Source: Petunia secreta (Eukaryota > Streptophyta > Magnoliopsida > Solanales > Solanaceae). From it: a stretch of 64,000 nt of DNA. This document shows, piece by piece, positions 32,014 to 43,091 of this stretch (position 1 is the stretch's first letter; each line of letters starts with the position of its first letter). Position numbers and translations under genes: made by a program. The stretch covers positions 30,823,501-30,887,500 of the forward strand of contig JARKIP010000005.1 of assembly GCA_029990175.1 (NCBI GenBank), given 5' to 3'. The notes under the pieces are model-generated. The model had not been told where the DNA came from. It saw nothing but the letters and a program-made list of their open reading frames with translations, and ran no database searches.

Positions 32014-32784
32014 TGATGCGGGGCAAATTGCATCGACACCCACACTCGATCTGGAAGTCAAGGCATGGATGATATGAGCTCGGGAACAACTTGAAGACCA
32101 TGCATTAGAGCTCAATCAAAGTGGAGGCAGGGCTGAAACCAGTGCAGGAAACAGGGGAGCCAAAGCAGGGCAAAACAGGGCAGCACTTTCTGAGCTTACT
32201 GCCTGACGAGGGAGATCTGTTCTTCGCGATCGCGTGCATGTCTGCGCGATCGCGATGAGGAAATCTCTGCTCTTCGCCTTCGCGCCACCCTCCGCGCGAT
32301 CGCGTGCCTCAGCCACCAAGTGCCCACGCGATCGCGATTCCATTCACGCGATCGCGATGACCAGTGGAGCAGTGCGGACCAGAAACTTGGCAAATGTTGT
32401 AATGGGAAACTATAAATACCCCCTTTGTTCATTTATTGCATAACTAGCAAACCTTGAATGTAGAATGATATTTTCTTTGAGTGAATCTCAATGATGAACC
32501 CGTGAGCGGGCATGATTTCACTTGGTGGATTCCAAGTTGAACATCGAAACCTCTTTGATCATTCTATTTGCGAGAGCCGAGTGTCTCTTGAGGGTAGTTG
32601 CGTAGTATAGGTGATCCTTGACTTCACCCGGGGTGTATCGAGACGAGTTCCTCGGTGCTACTTAGGTAAACGTTCAAGCCTCGTCTTGCTTTTTATCTCG
32701 ATATCTTCATCGATATCGCCTATCTTGTTTAAGCTTCCGCATTTTCATATCGTTTGTCGCTTCCGCCTGTTTTACCCCTTATCA
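32014..32784 (+). repeat. 5' LTR of element K (771 bp)
   Basis: Starts TGATGCGGGGC and ends CCTTATCA. GCGATCGCG dyads at about 32226-32356 and TATAAATA at 32411-32418. Confidence 0.95.
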
Positions 32785-34065
32785 GTTGGTATCAGAGCAC
32801 GGCTAGGCTTCGTTCTTACGAATCCTCGGTCTTGTTCTTCTTGTTGTTATCATTGTGTTGTTTGTTGTTCTTGTTTAGAAGAAAACACAAAAAAATTCAA
32901 AACTTGAAAACTACAAAAAAATTGCTAGAAATCGTTAGTTGTAACGATTTTGTTGTTGTATGTTATTGGGGTTTGTTTGTTATCATAATCCCGTTGATTT
33001 GGTACCCACGAAACATGTTTTGAAGTCGTGAATCAAAATCTTGAAAACCAAATCTCAAAAGTTGAGAATTCACAAAATTTGATAGAACTTGATTTGTGTT
33101 GTGAATTCTTGGTTGTTTGGTATCGGGGATTGTTCTATATAGTTTTCCCGTCATTTTGATATCCCCATATCATCATTTGGAGTAACGGAATGAAAATCGA
33201 ACTTTGAAAATTTTGAAATTCTTGAAAAATTTGAAGAACTTACTCCAAATTCTTGAAAACGAGTTGTTCGTTCGATGTTTGTTTGATAAAACCATTGGGG
33301 ATTGTTTATTTCAGTTGAACACACCCTTTGGAAGCCTTAGAACCGAACAACAAACTGAATTGGGGTGATTTGTGTGCCAAAAACTGAGTTTGCAGTCGGG
33401 GTTCTGGTTCTGGAACGCAGGCCTGCGCGATCGCGCCCTGCTTCACGCTATCGCGTCAATTCCACCCATTTGTTCATCGCGATCGCGCGCAACCTCACGC
33501 GATCGCGAAGGGTTCTCATTTTGCAGAAATCCTGAATTGGGACAGATTGTTCGCAAAGCGTTCGTAACAGTTTCCGCTCACCAAAACTTCAATTGTATCA
33601 TCAAATATGGTGAGTTTGTAGATCACTAACCAAAAGTCATCCAATTCCGAATCCGTTTAGTGACGATTCGATCTTTTACCATTTGATCGCGTCACTTCCG
33701 GTTAGTACTTTGAGGGTAACACTTCTACCCAATTAGTACTAATTCTTTGTGCGTTTAGGATCTTCGTGCCTAGAAGGAGAGTAGAGCTCAAAGAAGACTC
33801 GTAGTTTATTTTTGACTCAAGTGCTCACTTATAAAGCCGATCGCCCATCGAGTCCCATCAATTCCACTCACCCCGAAGAGTATTTGGCTCTTGTGACTTG
33901 AGTGGTTATTGAGGTGGTTGTTCAACTACGAGGAAGCCTTTGAGATCAAGCTTGAGTGATCCTATAACCCACAAAATTGAGTGCACCCGAGTGACACTCC
34001 AAAGGTGAGGGAGCGAGTGAGGGTTTTTACTTAACCTCTTTCTCTTGTTTTACTTTTGTAGGTAC
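32785..34065 (+). promoter_or_regulatory. Leader of element K with primer binding site
   Basis: TGGTATCAGAGC at 32787-32798, an A-rich patch, GCGATCGCG dyads at 33425-33508, the conserved block from 33690, and a pyrimidine-rich TTTTGTAG/GTAC context just before the ATG at 34066. Confidence 0.8.
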
Positions 34066-36552
34066 ATGGCCGGAGACGTATACGATACCATTGAAGTCCC
34101 GGTAAGCACTTTGGCCTACCTCTTGGCCGAGGTGAGATCCATAAGTTCGAGGTTTGATAACCTCAAAGAGGAATGGGCCCCGAGTGTCCAAAAGGGTACC
34201 CAAGGAGGTACTAGTGATGAAAGGTTGGGCATTCCCCAACCGTTGGGCATTCCCCAACAAGTGGGCACTCCCCACAACTTGGGCATTTCCCAAGGTAATG
34301 TTGAGCAAGGTGATGAGCTTAAAACGACACTTGTGGTACGGAGGAGTTTGGGTGCCATGAGTCTTGCGGAGTCGGAGCATGTGCAAAGAGAGAATCTCTT
34401 CCATGCTAGGTGTCGAGTGATGGGGCAAGTGTGCTCAATGATCATTGATTCGGGAAGTTGTGCTAACATAGTAAGTGAGACCTTGATTTCCCAATTGCAA
34501 TTGCCTACCATAAAACATCCACATCCCTACCGGTTACAATGGTTGAGTGAGTGTGGAGATTTGAGAGTGGTGAAGCGAGCTTTGATTGAGTTCAGCATTG
34601 GAAATTATCGAGATAAGGTAATGTTCGATGTGGTACCTATGCAAGCTTGCCATCTCTTGTTTGGGAGGCCATGGCAATATGATCGGAGCGTAGTGCACGA
34701 TGGTAGAACCAATTCCTATACGGTCTTGCATGGTTCTAGGAAGTATATACTCAAGCCCTTGACGCCCAAGCAAGTAAGTAATGACTATAGGATTATGAGG
34801 GAGTTGAGGGAAGCCGCTAAAGCCAAGTCACCCATGGTACTTGAGCCCGGAACCAACACTCTTATTGTCATGCCCTTGCAAGTGGAGAGTGAAGCATCAC
34901 CCGGACCTACAATTGGCCTTGAGCGAGAAATGAAAGAAGTGAGGGGAGAGGAAATTTTGAGTGAGAGTGAGGACACCCTTTGTTCTAACCATGATTTATC
35001 TTCTTCTCTTTCTATTTGTTTTGGCTTATGTGTAGGTACTCTTGGAGGCGAGCTAGTGGAGCCTCAACCGGATGGTAAGAAAGAAAGACAAGAGAATGGA
35101 GCTCTACATTGTGAGTTTCATGAAGGAGGACTTGAACAAGACACTTCAAGCGATGTGAGTACTCACGGGAGCTACTCAAAAGTAAGTGTTTCTTCACCTT
35201 CTTATGAACATAATCCTTCCTTGTCTTGTGAAGACTCAATGCTAGTTGGTGCTTGTAATGCACTTGATGAAATTACAACTAGTGTAGAGTCGATTGGTCA
35301 ACTTGTGATTGCTTGTGAACCGCTAATAGAGAGGAATGAGAAGCCGCATCATGATGTGAGCCCGGAATTCAAAGGACCTCTCTTTAGTGAAAATGTGGTA
35401 GTTGACCTTACTTGTGACCCTTGTTATGACACCCCACCCGTATTTGACAAAGGGGAAGAGGAGTTATGTGACTCTACCCTTATTGAAATAATTGATTTTG
35501 GTGGATTTGTGGGTCGTAGTAAGGATGGTAGTGGCTTTGAGGAGTCCAAATTGCATGAATTGGACAAGGTTGTCTATGATGACTCCTCAAGTGTGGATGG
35601 TGAACCTAGCTTAGATACTATGCTTTTGCTTGACCATGAAATTGAGGTGCATGCTTTTACTAATCCTTTGTTTAATAGCATCCTTATTTGTGGTGGTGAG
35701 TTGTATCGAGCTAGGGTTGAGAGAGAGTTGGAACCTCCGTGGTGCGAGGGATTTGATCCCATAGACAACTCCTTATTTGAAGCTTCGAGTGAGGTAGATG
35801 AATCTTCTAGTGACCCTACCCTTGTTGGTGCGAGTTATGATGATGAAGAGGCCATTAGTAATACCTTCCTTGGGAGCTTACCTTGTGAGGGGGGTTGTCT
35901 CGAGGATGAAATTGGAGGTGAGGAGGTACCTCTTAGTGTGAGTATGAGGGCTTTTAAGAAGGGGAGTGGGAAATTTGATGCTAATTGTGTATCGCACTAC
36001 TTTGTCTATTCCCTCCCATATGTTAACCACACTTTGAGACTTGAGCATGCCAAAACCGTTGTGCCGCATTGTGAAAATATTGCATTGAAGGTTTGGTGTG
36101 TTGATCATGAGCTTAGGGATCGTAGGAACTTTGATTGCTTAATCTTGAGTGCTCCATGTTCTATTGATCTCTTTGCTTGTCGTGTTGGTGAGTGCTTGTC
36201 ACTACGGAGCCAAGAACTTGTTGTCTCCTTTGGAGACATAAGCTTTTTGATTTGCATTGATACTTGGCTCTATCACAAGAGTGAATTTTCCACACCACTT
36301 ACCTTCACTTTTGTTGGACTTGCCCACTCGCATAGTGGGAAGCCTTGGTGCACTACTCTTGAACGTAGGGATTGTAGGGGTTTTGATAGCTTAATCTTAC
36401 ATGTGCCATACCCTATTGATCTTTTTATTTGTTCTTGTGTTGGGAGCACTTTGTTGTCAAACCAAGTATTTGCTAGCTCCTGTGGGAGCATGAGCTTCTT
36501 TGTTGCCATTGATACTTGGTTGTACCACAAGAGTGTGTTTTCCCACACTTAG
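34066..36552 (+). CDS. Element K ORF: gag N-terminus, active-site retropepsin, X (828 aa)
   Basis: Starts MAGDVYD with a gag N-terminus like that of E (residues 1-85). It then jumps directly to the pre-protease segment: about 350 residues with the Arg-Gly stretch, gag core and zinc knuckle are absent. The retropepsin keeps IIDSGSC (D128). After it comes the X segment (PHHDVS, CYDTPP, EPPW, GEEVPLSV) and the ending WLYHKS. The last module of about 75 residues is present twice (about 36088-36310 and 36340-36549). There is no RT, RNase H or integrase. Downstream, 36605-36672 matches the very end of pol (GDATLEEDALISRTK), so pol was replaced rather than lost with its 3' end. Function is unknown; mobility would need proteins from E-like helpers. 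Confidence 0.88.
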   Translation: MAGDVYDTIEVPVSTLAYLLAEVRSISSRFDNLKEEWAPSVQKGTQGGTSDERLGIPQPLGIPQQVGTPHNLGISQGNVEQGDELKTTLVVRRSLGAMSLAESEHVQRENLFHARCRVMGQVCSMIIDSGSCANIVSETLISQLQLPTIKHPHPYRLQWLSECGDLRVVKRALIEFSIGNYRDKVMFDVVPMQACHLLFGRPWQYDRSVVHDGRTNSYTVLHGSRKYILKPLTPKQVSNDYRIMRELREAAKAKSPMVLEPGTNTLIVMPLQVESEASPGPTIGLEREMKEVRGEEILSESEDTLCSNHDLSSSLSICFGLCVGTLGGELVEPQPDGKKERQENGALHCEFHEGGLEQDTSSDVSTHGSYSKVSVSSPSYEHNPSLSCEDSMLVGACNALDEITTSVESIGQLVIACEPLIERNEKPHHDVSPEFKGPLFSENVVVDLTCDPCYDTPPVFDKGEEELCDSTLIEIIDFGGFVGRSKDGSGFEESKLHELDKVVYDDSSSVDGEPSLDTMLLLDHEIEVHAFTNPLFNSILICGGELYRARVERELEPPWCEGFDPIDNSLFEASSEVDESSSDPTLVGASYDDEEAISNTFLGSLPCEGGCLEDEIGGEEVPLSVSMRAFKKGSGKFDANCVSHYFVYSLPYVNHTLRLEHAKTVVPHCENIALKVWCVDHELRDRRNFDCLILSAPCSIDLFACRVGECLSLRSQELVVSFGDISFLICIDTWLYHKSEFSTPLTFTFVGLAHSHSGKPWCTTLERRDCRGFDSLILHVPYPIDLFICSCVGSTLLSNQVFASSCGSMSFFVAIDTWLYHKSVFSHT
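34985..35035 (+). promoter_or_regulatory. Candidate 3' splice site before X (element K)
   Basis: CTAAC at 34985-34989, a strong TC-rich tract, then TGTGTAG/GTAC (AG ends 35035). It is the best-looking acceptor of the set. Confidence 0.42.
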
Positions 36553-36637
36553 TGTACTAACCTACTCTTGTAGTAGGAATTTTTTGTTTTTGTTGCCTTT
36601 TGATGTAGGTGATGCTACCTTGGAGGAGGACGCCTTA

Positions 36638-36672
36638 ATTTCGAGGACGAAATCTTCTCAAGAAGGGGAGGA
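36638..36672 (+). promoter_or_regulatory. PPT module of element K
   Basis: Hairpin 36638-36653 and polypurine tract 36660-36672. Here it lies outside the ORF, which ended at 36552. Confidence 0.9.
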
Positions 36673-37443
36673 TGATGCGGGGCAAATTGCATCGACACCC
36701 ACACTCGATCTGGAAGTCAAGGCATGGATGATATGAGCTCGGGAACAACTTGAAGACCATGCATTAGAGCTCAATCAAAGTGGAGGCAGGGCTGAAACCA
36801 GTGCAGGAAACAGGGGAGCCAAAGCAGGGCAAAACAGGGCAGCACTTTCTGAGCTTACTGCCTGACGAGGGAGATCTGTTCTTCGCGATCGCGTGCATGT
36901 CTGCGCGATCGCGATGAGGAAATCTCTGCTCTTCGCCTTCGCGCCACCCTCCGCGCGATCGCGTGCCTCAGCCACCAAGTGCCCACGCGATCGCGATTCC
37001 ATTCACGCGATCGCGATGACCAGTGGAGCAGTGCGGACCAGAAACTTGGCAAATGTTGTAATGGGAAACTATAAATACCCCCTTTGTTCATTTATTGCAT
37101 AACTAGCAAACCTTGAATGTAGAATGATATTTTCTTTGAGTGAATCTCAATGATGAACCCGTGAGCGGGCATGATTTCACTTGGTGGATTCCAAGTTGAA
37201 CATCGAAACCTCTTTGATCATTCTATTTGCGAGAGCCGAGTGTCTCTTGAGGGTAGTTGCGTAGTATAGGTGATCCTTGACTTCACCCGGGGTGTATCGA
37301 GACGAGTTCCTCGGTGCTACTTAGGTAAACGTTCAAGCCTCGTCTTGCTTTTTATCTCGATATCTTCATCGATATCGCCTATCTTGTTTAAGCTTCCGCA
37401 TTTTCATATCGTTTGTCGCTTCCGCCTGTTTTACCCCTTATCA
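36673..37443 (+). repeat. 3' LTR of element K (771 bp)
   Basis: No difference from 32014-32784 was noticed by eye; followed by TSD ATCCA. Confidence 0.95.
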
Positions 37444-38016
37444 ATCCACGCCGGCATACAACCCCTTTGTAGCAAAAGCAACACCATCTATCATACCAAC
37501 CTCCTCATCGGAATTAGAAGCATTAGGTCGCTTAGCGTACCTAGAAGATGCAAGCTTCTTCGTTCCCACGGAACAACCACCACCACCTCCCATACTAATG
37601 GAAGGTCCTCCACTACTCCCTTGTACTCCGTTAGCGACACTAAGAGAAGATGCATAAGAATAACCCCTATGTTCATCATCATCATCAACTCTACCTATGT
37701 CACCATCATCAATATCAAATTCTTCACAAGAAGAGTAAGTAGGGTCATCATACCCTGAAGCGTCACCATCTTCGATTTCTTTACTAGAAGCATAGGCATC
37801 ATCACATTCTTCATCACAAGCCTCATAGTCATCATCAATCTCACGATCATCATAGTGAACCGCTTCATCTTCATAGGAGCCATGGTTTCCATCATCATAG
37901 TAATGGCCTTCATCACCCTCATAGGAACCATAGTCTCCATCATCACCATACGAGTCATAGCAACTCGCATCATCGCCACATGAGCCATAATTTACTCCAT
38001 CATCAACATCCGACAT
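37444..38016 (-). CDS. Element G ORF, N-terminal part
   Basis: The ATG at 38016 begins MSDVDDG; an in-frame ATG 25 codons upstream (38091) is also conserved in J, so the true start is uncertain. The first 130 or so residues are very rich in Asp, Tyr, Glu and Gly, with repeated DDGDYGSY-like units, followed by a Gly/Ser-rich part. No gag core, Arg-Gly stretch or CCHC knuckle is recognisable, so this family has replaced gag with an acidic repeat protein. The frame continues at 32008 beyond element K. Confidence 0.8.
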
Positions 38017-38975
38017 TGTTGCGATCACCAAAGAACAAAACCTCCCAAAAGTCACTCCCTCACGTGTATCACTCAATATTTGTACACTCAAGAGCGAGGC
38101 CTTATCTACTTGGGAACCAAGGAAATCACAACTAGCATGTCCAAGTTAAAGTTCGGAATGGAATTAATGAGACTCGATGTACGGACGGTTATTTAAAGTG
38201 CGCACTTGAGGCCAAAAGGAGTTCTACGACTCTTCTTTGAATTCTAATCTCCTCTACGCACGAATACCTAATACGCTAAAGGATTAGTGTCAATTGAGTA
38301 GGCCAATTACCCTAGAAACACTAACCAAGAGGTACGGAAGCAAACGGGACACAAAAACACACGAAACGAAGCCAAACGGAGCCTCCCCAGGAGTGGGCGG
38401 TCCGCCTCTGTTAAGGGGGCGCCCCGCCTACTCAAAATACAGAGAGCAACAACAAAATGGGCGGACCGCCTACTATTTGGGCGCCCCGCCTACTGGCATT
38501 TTCAGCACAGTCCGAAAATCGTTTTTTGGCTTGTTTAGCACTCAAAATCCAACGTTTTCGACTCGTTTTCGATTCTAATGATACCCAAAGATGTATTTGA
38601 TGATTCTAAACAATCCCCAATAGGTTTTAACCCCAAACAAACAACAATCAATCGATTTTGATTCTTTAGCAAAATTCTAGGGTTCTTTGAAAATTTGGGA
38701 ATTTGATTTCTTCAAATTTTGAAATACACCACCAAATCTTGTAATTTTGGTACCAAAAGATCGGGAATACGATATAGAACAAACCCCAATGATTTTAAAT
38801 GTATGGGTGTTCCAATCCAACAAGTTCCAACAATTTTTGTGAAATTTTCAAGTTTTTCTATTTTTTTGTTTTTCTTCTTTTCTTCAAGAACAAACACAAC
38901 AACAATAATACTAACACGATGAACAAGGAACGGGGGTTTGTAAGAACATAACCCGAGCCTTGCTCTGATACCAAC
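38017..38975 (-). promoter_or_regulatory. Leader of element G with primer binding site
   Basis: Primer site at 38962-38973 (minus strand). GGCGGTCCGCC/GGCGCCCCGCC dyads at 38395-38495 and the conserved leader block at about 38150-38330. Confidence 0.78.
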
Positions 38976-39824
38976 TGATGCAATGCAAAATAGGCGGAAG
39001 CTAAACTATACGATAAATGAGCGGAAGCAAGTAAATTTGATAACGAGATATCTAAGATATCGAGAAGTTCAAGACTAGGGAGGCAAGAATTAGAAGAAAG
39101 AACGGATAAACAATTCAAACGAGAATTTAATTATCCAAAGGGAGAAAGTGAAACTCGAACCTTACAAGGAATTCACACTAGCGATGAATCTCCATAGGTT
39201 CCAAGTCAACGAGATACATGAAGCCTCGGGCTTCAACAAGAAAGGCTCGGCCTTCTCTCAATTCTCTCTTCTCAAATGTTCATACAAGGTAAGTTATGAA
39301 ATGAAGGACTAAGTGTGGCTTTTATAGTTTTCCCACACTCCTAAGTGAAATGACTAAAATGCCCATGGGATGGGTTAAGACATACAAGCCACTTAAGGGC
39401 AAAATAGGAATTACAACACAAAAACTAGTCTTGAAATGGCCCGGAACTAGGCGCCCCGCCTAGCCAAAAGAGGCACCCCGCCTAGTTGCATGGTAGGCAA
39501 ACAGGCGCCCCAACACCATGGAGTAGGCGCTCCACCTACTTGAAGTAGGCGGTACGCCCAAAATAGAGGCGGCCAGAGATCCAGAGAGTGAGCTTCAACT
39601 AGGCGGTCCGCCCCTTTGAGTAGGCGGTCCGCCCCTTCCTGGGGGTCCTTGGAATGGCTCAAAATGTATCCCCCGAGCCTCTCCTTTGGTGCCCACATGC
39701 TCCTCTTTCCTTGGCGCTCCTTTGCATGATCTTCAAGACGTTTCCGGAGCCCTTGCCTTGTGTTCATTGTGCTCTCAAGCTTGGTTCTTGATGGTTTTTT
39801 ATTAGGCCATTTTATATTGCATCA
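38976..39824 (-). repeat. 5' LTR of element G (849 bp)
   Basis: Nearly identical to 28699-29547; right flank TATAT. Confidence 0.94.
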
Positions 39825-39829
39825 TATAT

Positions 39830-41143
39830 GGAATGGGTTCTACTTATAGAGAGAGTGTTTGACACAAATGAGATGACCGATGAGAAGAAAGGTACTTATG
39901 CTATTTCATCCTTTGAGTCTTATGCTTCTACTTGGTGGGAATCCATAAAGAGGACAAGAAGGAGAGCGGGTGTGCATGTGAATGTGACATGGAATGAATT
40001 GAAGGCCCTCATGAATACCAAGTATGTGACTCCTAGATATCGACAAGAGCAACTCAAGAAGCTCTATGATCTAAAGCAAGGTGTCAAGACGGTTCATGAG
40101 TACTATGATGAGTTTGAGAAGACCCGATTGGCCTTAGATATGGAGACCGAGGATGAAGAGCAAGCCATGATCCGTTTCAAAAATGGTTTGAGCTATGGTA
40201 TAGCTTCTCAATTGAGGTTGCATTCTTATCCTTCACTTCAAGACCTATTGGAAGCCGCTATTGAAGCCGAACAATGGCTTAAGGGAGAAAAGTCCACCCG
40301 TTACAAGAGTAGCACTCCTACTCCCATGAACCAACCAAAAGAGTGGAAGACTCCAAATGCAAGCTTTCCAAGTGCCAATGCTAGCAAAGAAGTGAAGAAA
40401 CCATATGAGAAGACTACCCCACCTTTGGAAGGTACTTCTAAAACTCGCTTGAGTAATCCTATTTCTACTTCTACTCAATGTTATAAGTGCAAGGGCTATG
40501 GGCATATTGCTAAAGAATGCTCCACAAAACGAAACATGGTTGTGGTTGGCAATTTAGTGTATGAACAAGAAAGTGAGTCCGAAAATGGAGAAGTAGAGGG
40601 GGATGAGGAAGTTGATTGTGAGGAGGCCGTAGAAGAGGATGATGGCCCTCAAATGTTCTTGGTGGTTAGGAGAAGCTTGAGTACCATTGTTATGGAAGAG
40701 GAGGTGGAAAATGATCAAAGGGAAAACCTCTTTCATGCTAGGTGCCGAGTGATGGGCCAAGTATGTTCAATGGTTGTTGATTCGGGGAGTTGCACTAACA
40801 TAGTGAGCCAAACCTTGGTTTCCCAATTGAAGTTACCCACTCTAAAGCATCCCAAACCATATCGTTTACAATGGCTTAGCGAGTGTGGTGAACTAAAGGT
40901 GGTGAAACAAGCGTTGATTGAGTTTAGCATTGGGAGCTATAAAGATAAGATCATGTTTGATGTGGTCCCGATGCAAGCATGCCATTTATTGTTTGGGAGA
41001 CCATGGCAACATGATAGGTGTGTAGTGCATGATGGCCGGACCAACTCCTATACGGTTAAGCAAGATGGGAGAAAGTATGTGCTTAGACCTTTGACTCCAA
41101 GGCAAGTGAGGGAAGACTACAAACGAATGAAGGAGTTGAGGGA
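39830..41143 (+). CDS. gag: Element D gag-PR, distal visible part
   Basis: Resumes in frame after G (MEWVLLIERVFDT). It holds the rest of the gag core, the zinc knuckle CYKCKGYGHIAKEC (about 40480-40520), an acidic linker, and a retropepsin with VVDSGSC (near 40778-40800), ending in the post-protease segment YKRMKELRD. The frame then runs into the LTR of element I at 41144, giving an artificial tail to 41318. No stop or frameshift is seen across the three D pieces. D therefore encoded an uninterrupted gag-PR frame before it was broken. By comparison with I, an X segment is expected beyond the I array, outside the window. Confidence 0.88.
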
Positions 41144-41879
41144 TGATAAGACCCAAATCGAGCAACCATCCAAAAGCACCATCCAAGGCCAAGGAAGAGC
41201 ACTTCAAGGTCATGCATTGGGACGCCATAGAAAGAAGAGCATCCGAGGCGCGATTCGAAGTGTTCCAAGAAGCTTCAGGAAGAGGCGGACCGCCTACGGA
41301 TTGAGGCGGACCGCCTAAGGATTGCTTGCTCTCTGGATTCCAAGAGGCGGACCAAGGAGGCGGAGCGCCTCAGTGTGTGGGGCGGACCGCCTAAGGCATG
41401 GAGGCGGGCGCCTCCCCCTGTGCGAGTTTGACCGGGTTTTGACTTTAAGTCGCTATGTAATTCCTAGTATGCCCCTACGTGGCTTATGACTTTAGAACCT
41501 ATTTTAAGGGTATTTTAGGCCTTTCCTTATGTCTTGAATGAGGCCTATAAATACTCCATAGCTTAGCATTATTCCTTAGTTAGCTATTATGATGAATGAT
41601 TAATTGTCAATGACAATGTTCAAGAGTGGATTCTCTTTGAATGAAAACCCTTTGAGACGGTTTGAGTTTACTAGTGGATTCTAGTTGAACCCCAAACCAC
41701 CCCCGATCATTCTATTTGCGAGCCCCAGGTGCGGCTCGAGGGTAGTTGCATAGCGTAGGTGATCCTTGACATCCACCCGGGGTGTATCGGAACTAGTTCT
41801 CCGGTGCTACTTGGGTCTTTGTTCGAGCCTCGTCTCGTTTTCTATCTTTTTATCTTTTCCGCGTTTTTGATTCTTATCA
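41144..41879 (+). repeat. First LTR of element I array (736 bp)
   Basis: Starts TGATAAGACCC and ends CTTATCA. GGCGGACCGCC and GGCGGAGCGCC dyads at about 41282-41415; TATAAAT at 41546-41552. Confidence 0.94.
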
Positions 41880-42253
41880 TCTTGGTATCAGAGCAAGGCT
41901 CGGGTTTTGTTTCTACAAACCCCCGACCCTTGATTCTTCGTGCCTAGGTCGATTCCTATCTTTATTTTCTTGTTCTTGTTATTGAAAGAAGAAAATTACA
42001 AAAAAATTGAAAAATTGAAAAATCTAAAAATTTGGTGTATCTTGTTGGTTTGGATGATTTTTGATATGGGTGTTATAGATTCTTGATCGTGGATGAATCC
42101 CCGTTACTTGGATACCAAAATTGTTGGATTTGGTGGAGTTTGAAAAATTGAAACCCCAATTGCCCTTAAACCCTTGATGAACTTGTTCTTGATGACATTT
42201 TGCTTGATTCTTGGGTTGGATTGATGTTAGATTGAAAACTTGATATTGGGGAT
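41880..42253 (+). promoter_or_regulatory. Element I leader, proximal part, with primer binding site
   Basis: TGGTATCAGAGC at 41883-41894 and an A-rich patch. Interrupted at 42253 by J and resumed at 48167. Confidence 0.85.
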
Positions 42254-43091
42254 TGATGCAATATAAAATGGCCTAAACGACAACCATCAAAAGCCAAGCT
42301 CGAGTGCACAACGGATACGAGTCAAGGCCTCCGGGAACGTCTTGGAATATCATGCATTGGAGCGCCGAGGACGGAGGAAACAGGGCAGGAAAACAGGCAG
42401 CCCAAAACAGGGCAAAACAGGGGAGCACACTGGGAGCTCACTGCCTAAGGAAGAACTTTTGTTCTTCGCGATCGCGACCACTTCTCACGCGATCGCGAAG
42501 AGTATTGAGTTGGCCTGCGCGACAGCGTGACCTTGAGCGCGAAGGCGAAGCTGAGGATGCTGAAGAACGAGAAGATAATGGAGACCTGCGCGATCGCGAG
42601 CCATCTGCGCGATCGCGATGCCTAGCGTTGTTGCCTGCGCGATCGCGAGCCTCCCTGGCGCGATCGCGATGAAGAGAGTTTGCTCAGCGAACCAGAATCA
42701 GCTGCAGGGCCATTTTTGTCCATTTTTAGTGAAAATGTATATATAGCACATTTGCTCTTCATTTCATTAGTTTTAGCTTGAATTGAATAGAGAGAAGAGA
42801 GAATTAGAGAAGGCCGAGCCTTTCTAGTCCGAAGCCCGAGGCTTCATGTATCCATCGACTTGAAATCTATGGAGATTCACCACTAGCGTGAATTCCTTGT
42901 AAGGTTCGAGTTTCACTTTCTCCCTTTTGGATTATTAATTCATGTCTTGAATTCATTAATCCGTTCTTTCTTCTCGTTTCTTGACTCCCCAATCCTTGTT
43001 TTCCCGATATCATTGATATCATCTATCTAGTTATTTATCGCTTCCGCATATTTGTATCGTGTTTAGCTTCCGCTCGTTTTGGGTTGCATCA
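42254..43091 (+). repeat. 5' LTR of J copy 1 (838 bp)
   Basis: Six GCGATCGCG dyads (about 42477-42670), TATATATA at 42738-42745, hairpin GAAGCCCGAGGCTTC at 42831-42845, ends GGGTTGCATCA. Confidence 0.95.

Larger units (their letters stand above)
32014..37443 (+). mobile_element. Element K: non-autonomous gag-deleted PR-X element (5.4 kb)
   Basis: LTRs of 771 bp at both ends that look identical, TSD ATCCA (32009-32013 and 37444-37448), primer site, one ORF and polypurine tract. Inserted in the ORF of G. The gag N-terminus and GCGATCGCG-class LTR point to derivation from the E/F family. It is among the youngest insertions in the window. Confidence 0.95.
28699..39824 (-). mobile_element. Element G: non-autonomous element (dead-PR + X family), split by K
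   Basis: LTRs of 849 bp at both ends, TSD TATAT (28694-28698 and 39825-39829), primer site, polypurine tract, and one long ORF interrupted only by K. Without K it is about 5.7 kb. The LTRs differ at one site I noticed (29522 versus 39800). It belongs to the A/B/J coding family. Confidence 0.94.

Noticed and set aside
42304..42672. 122-codon ORF repeated in every J LTR
   Set aside because: It lies wholly within U3 and its Arg/Ser/Ala-rich sequence simply translates the GCGATCGCG array. There is no homology or independent coding signal.
42465..42680. CRISPR-like array of short repeats
   Set aside because: The repeats are 9-15 bp palindromes with irregular spacing, lie in LTRs and leaders of plant retrotransposons, and have no cas genes.
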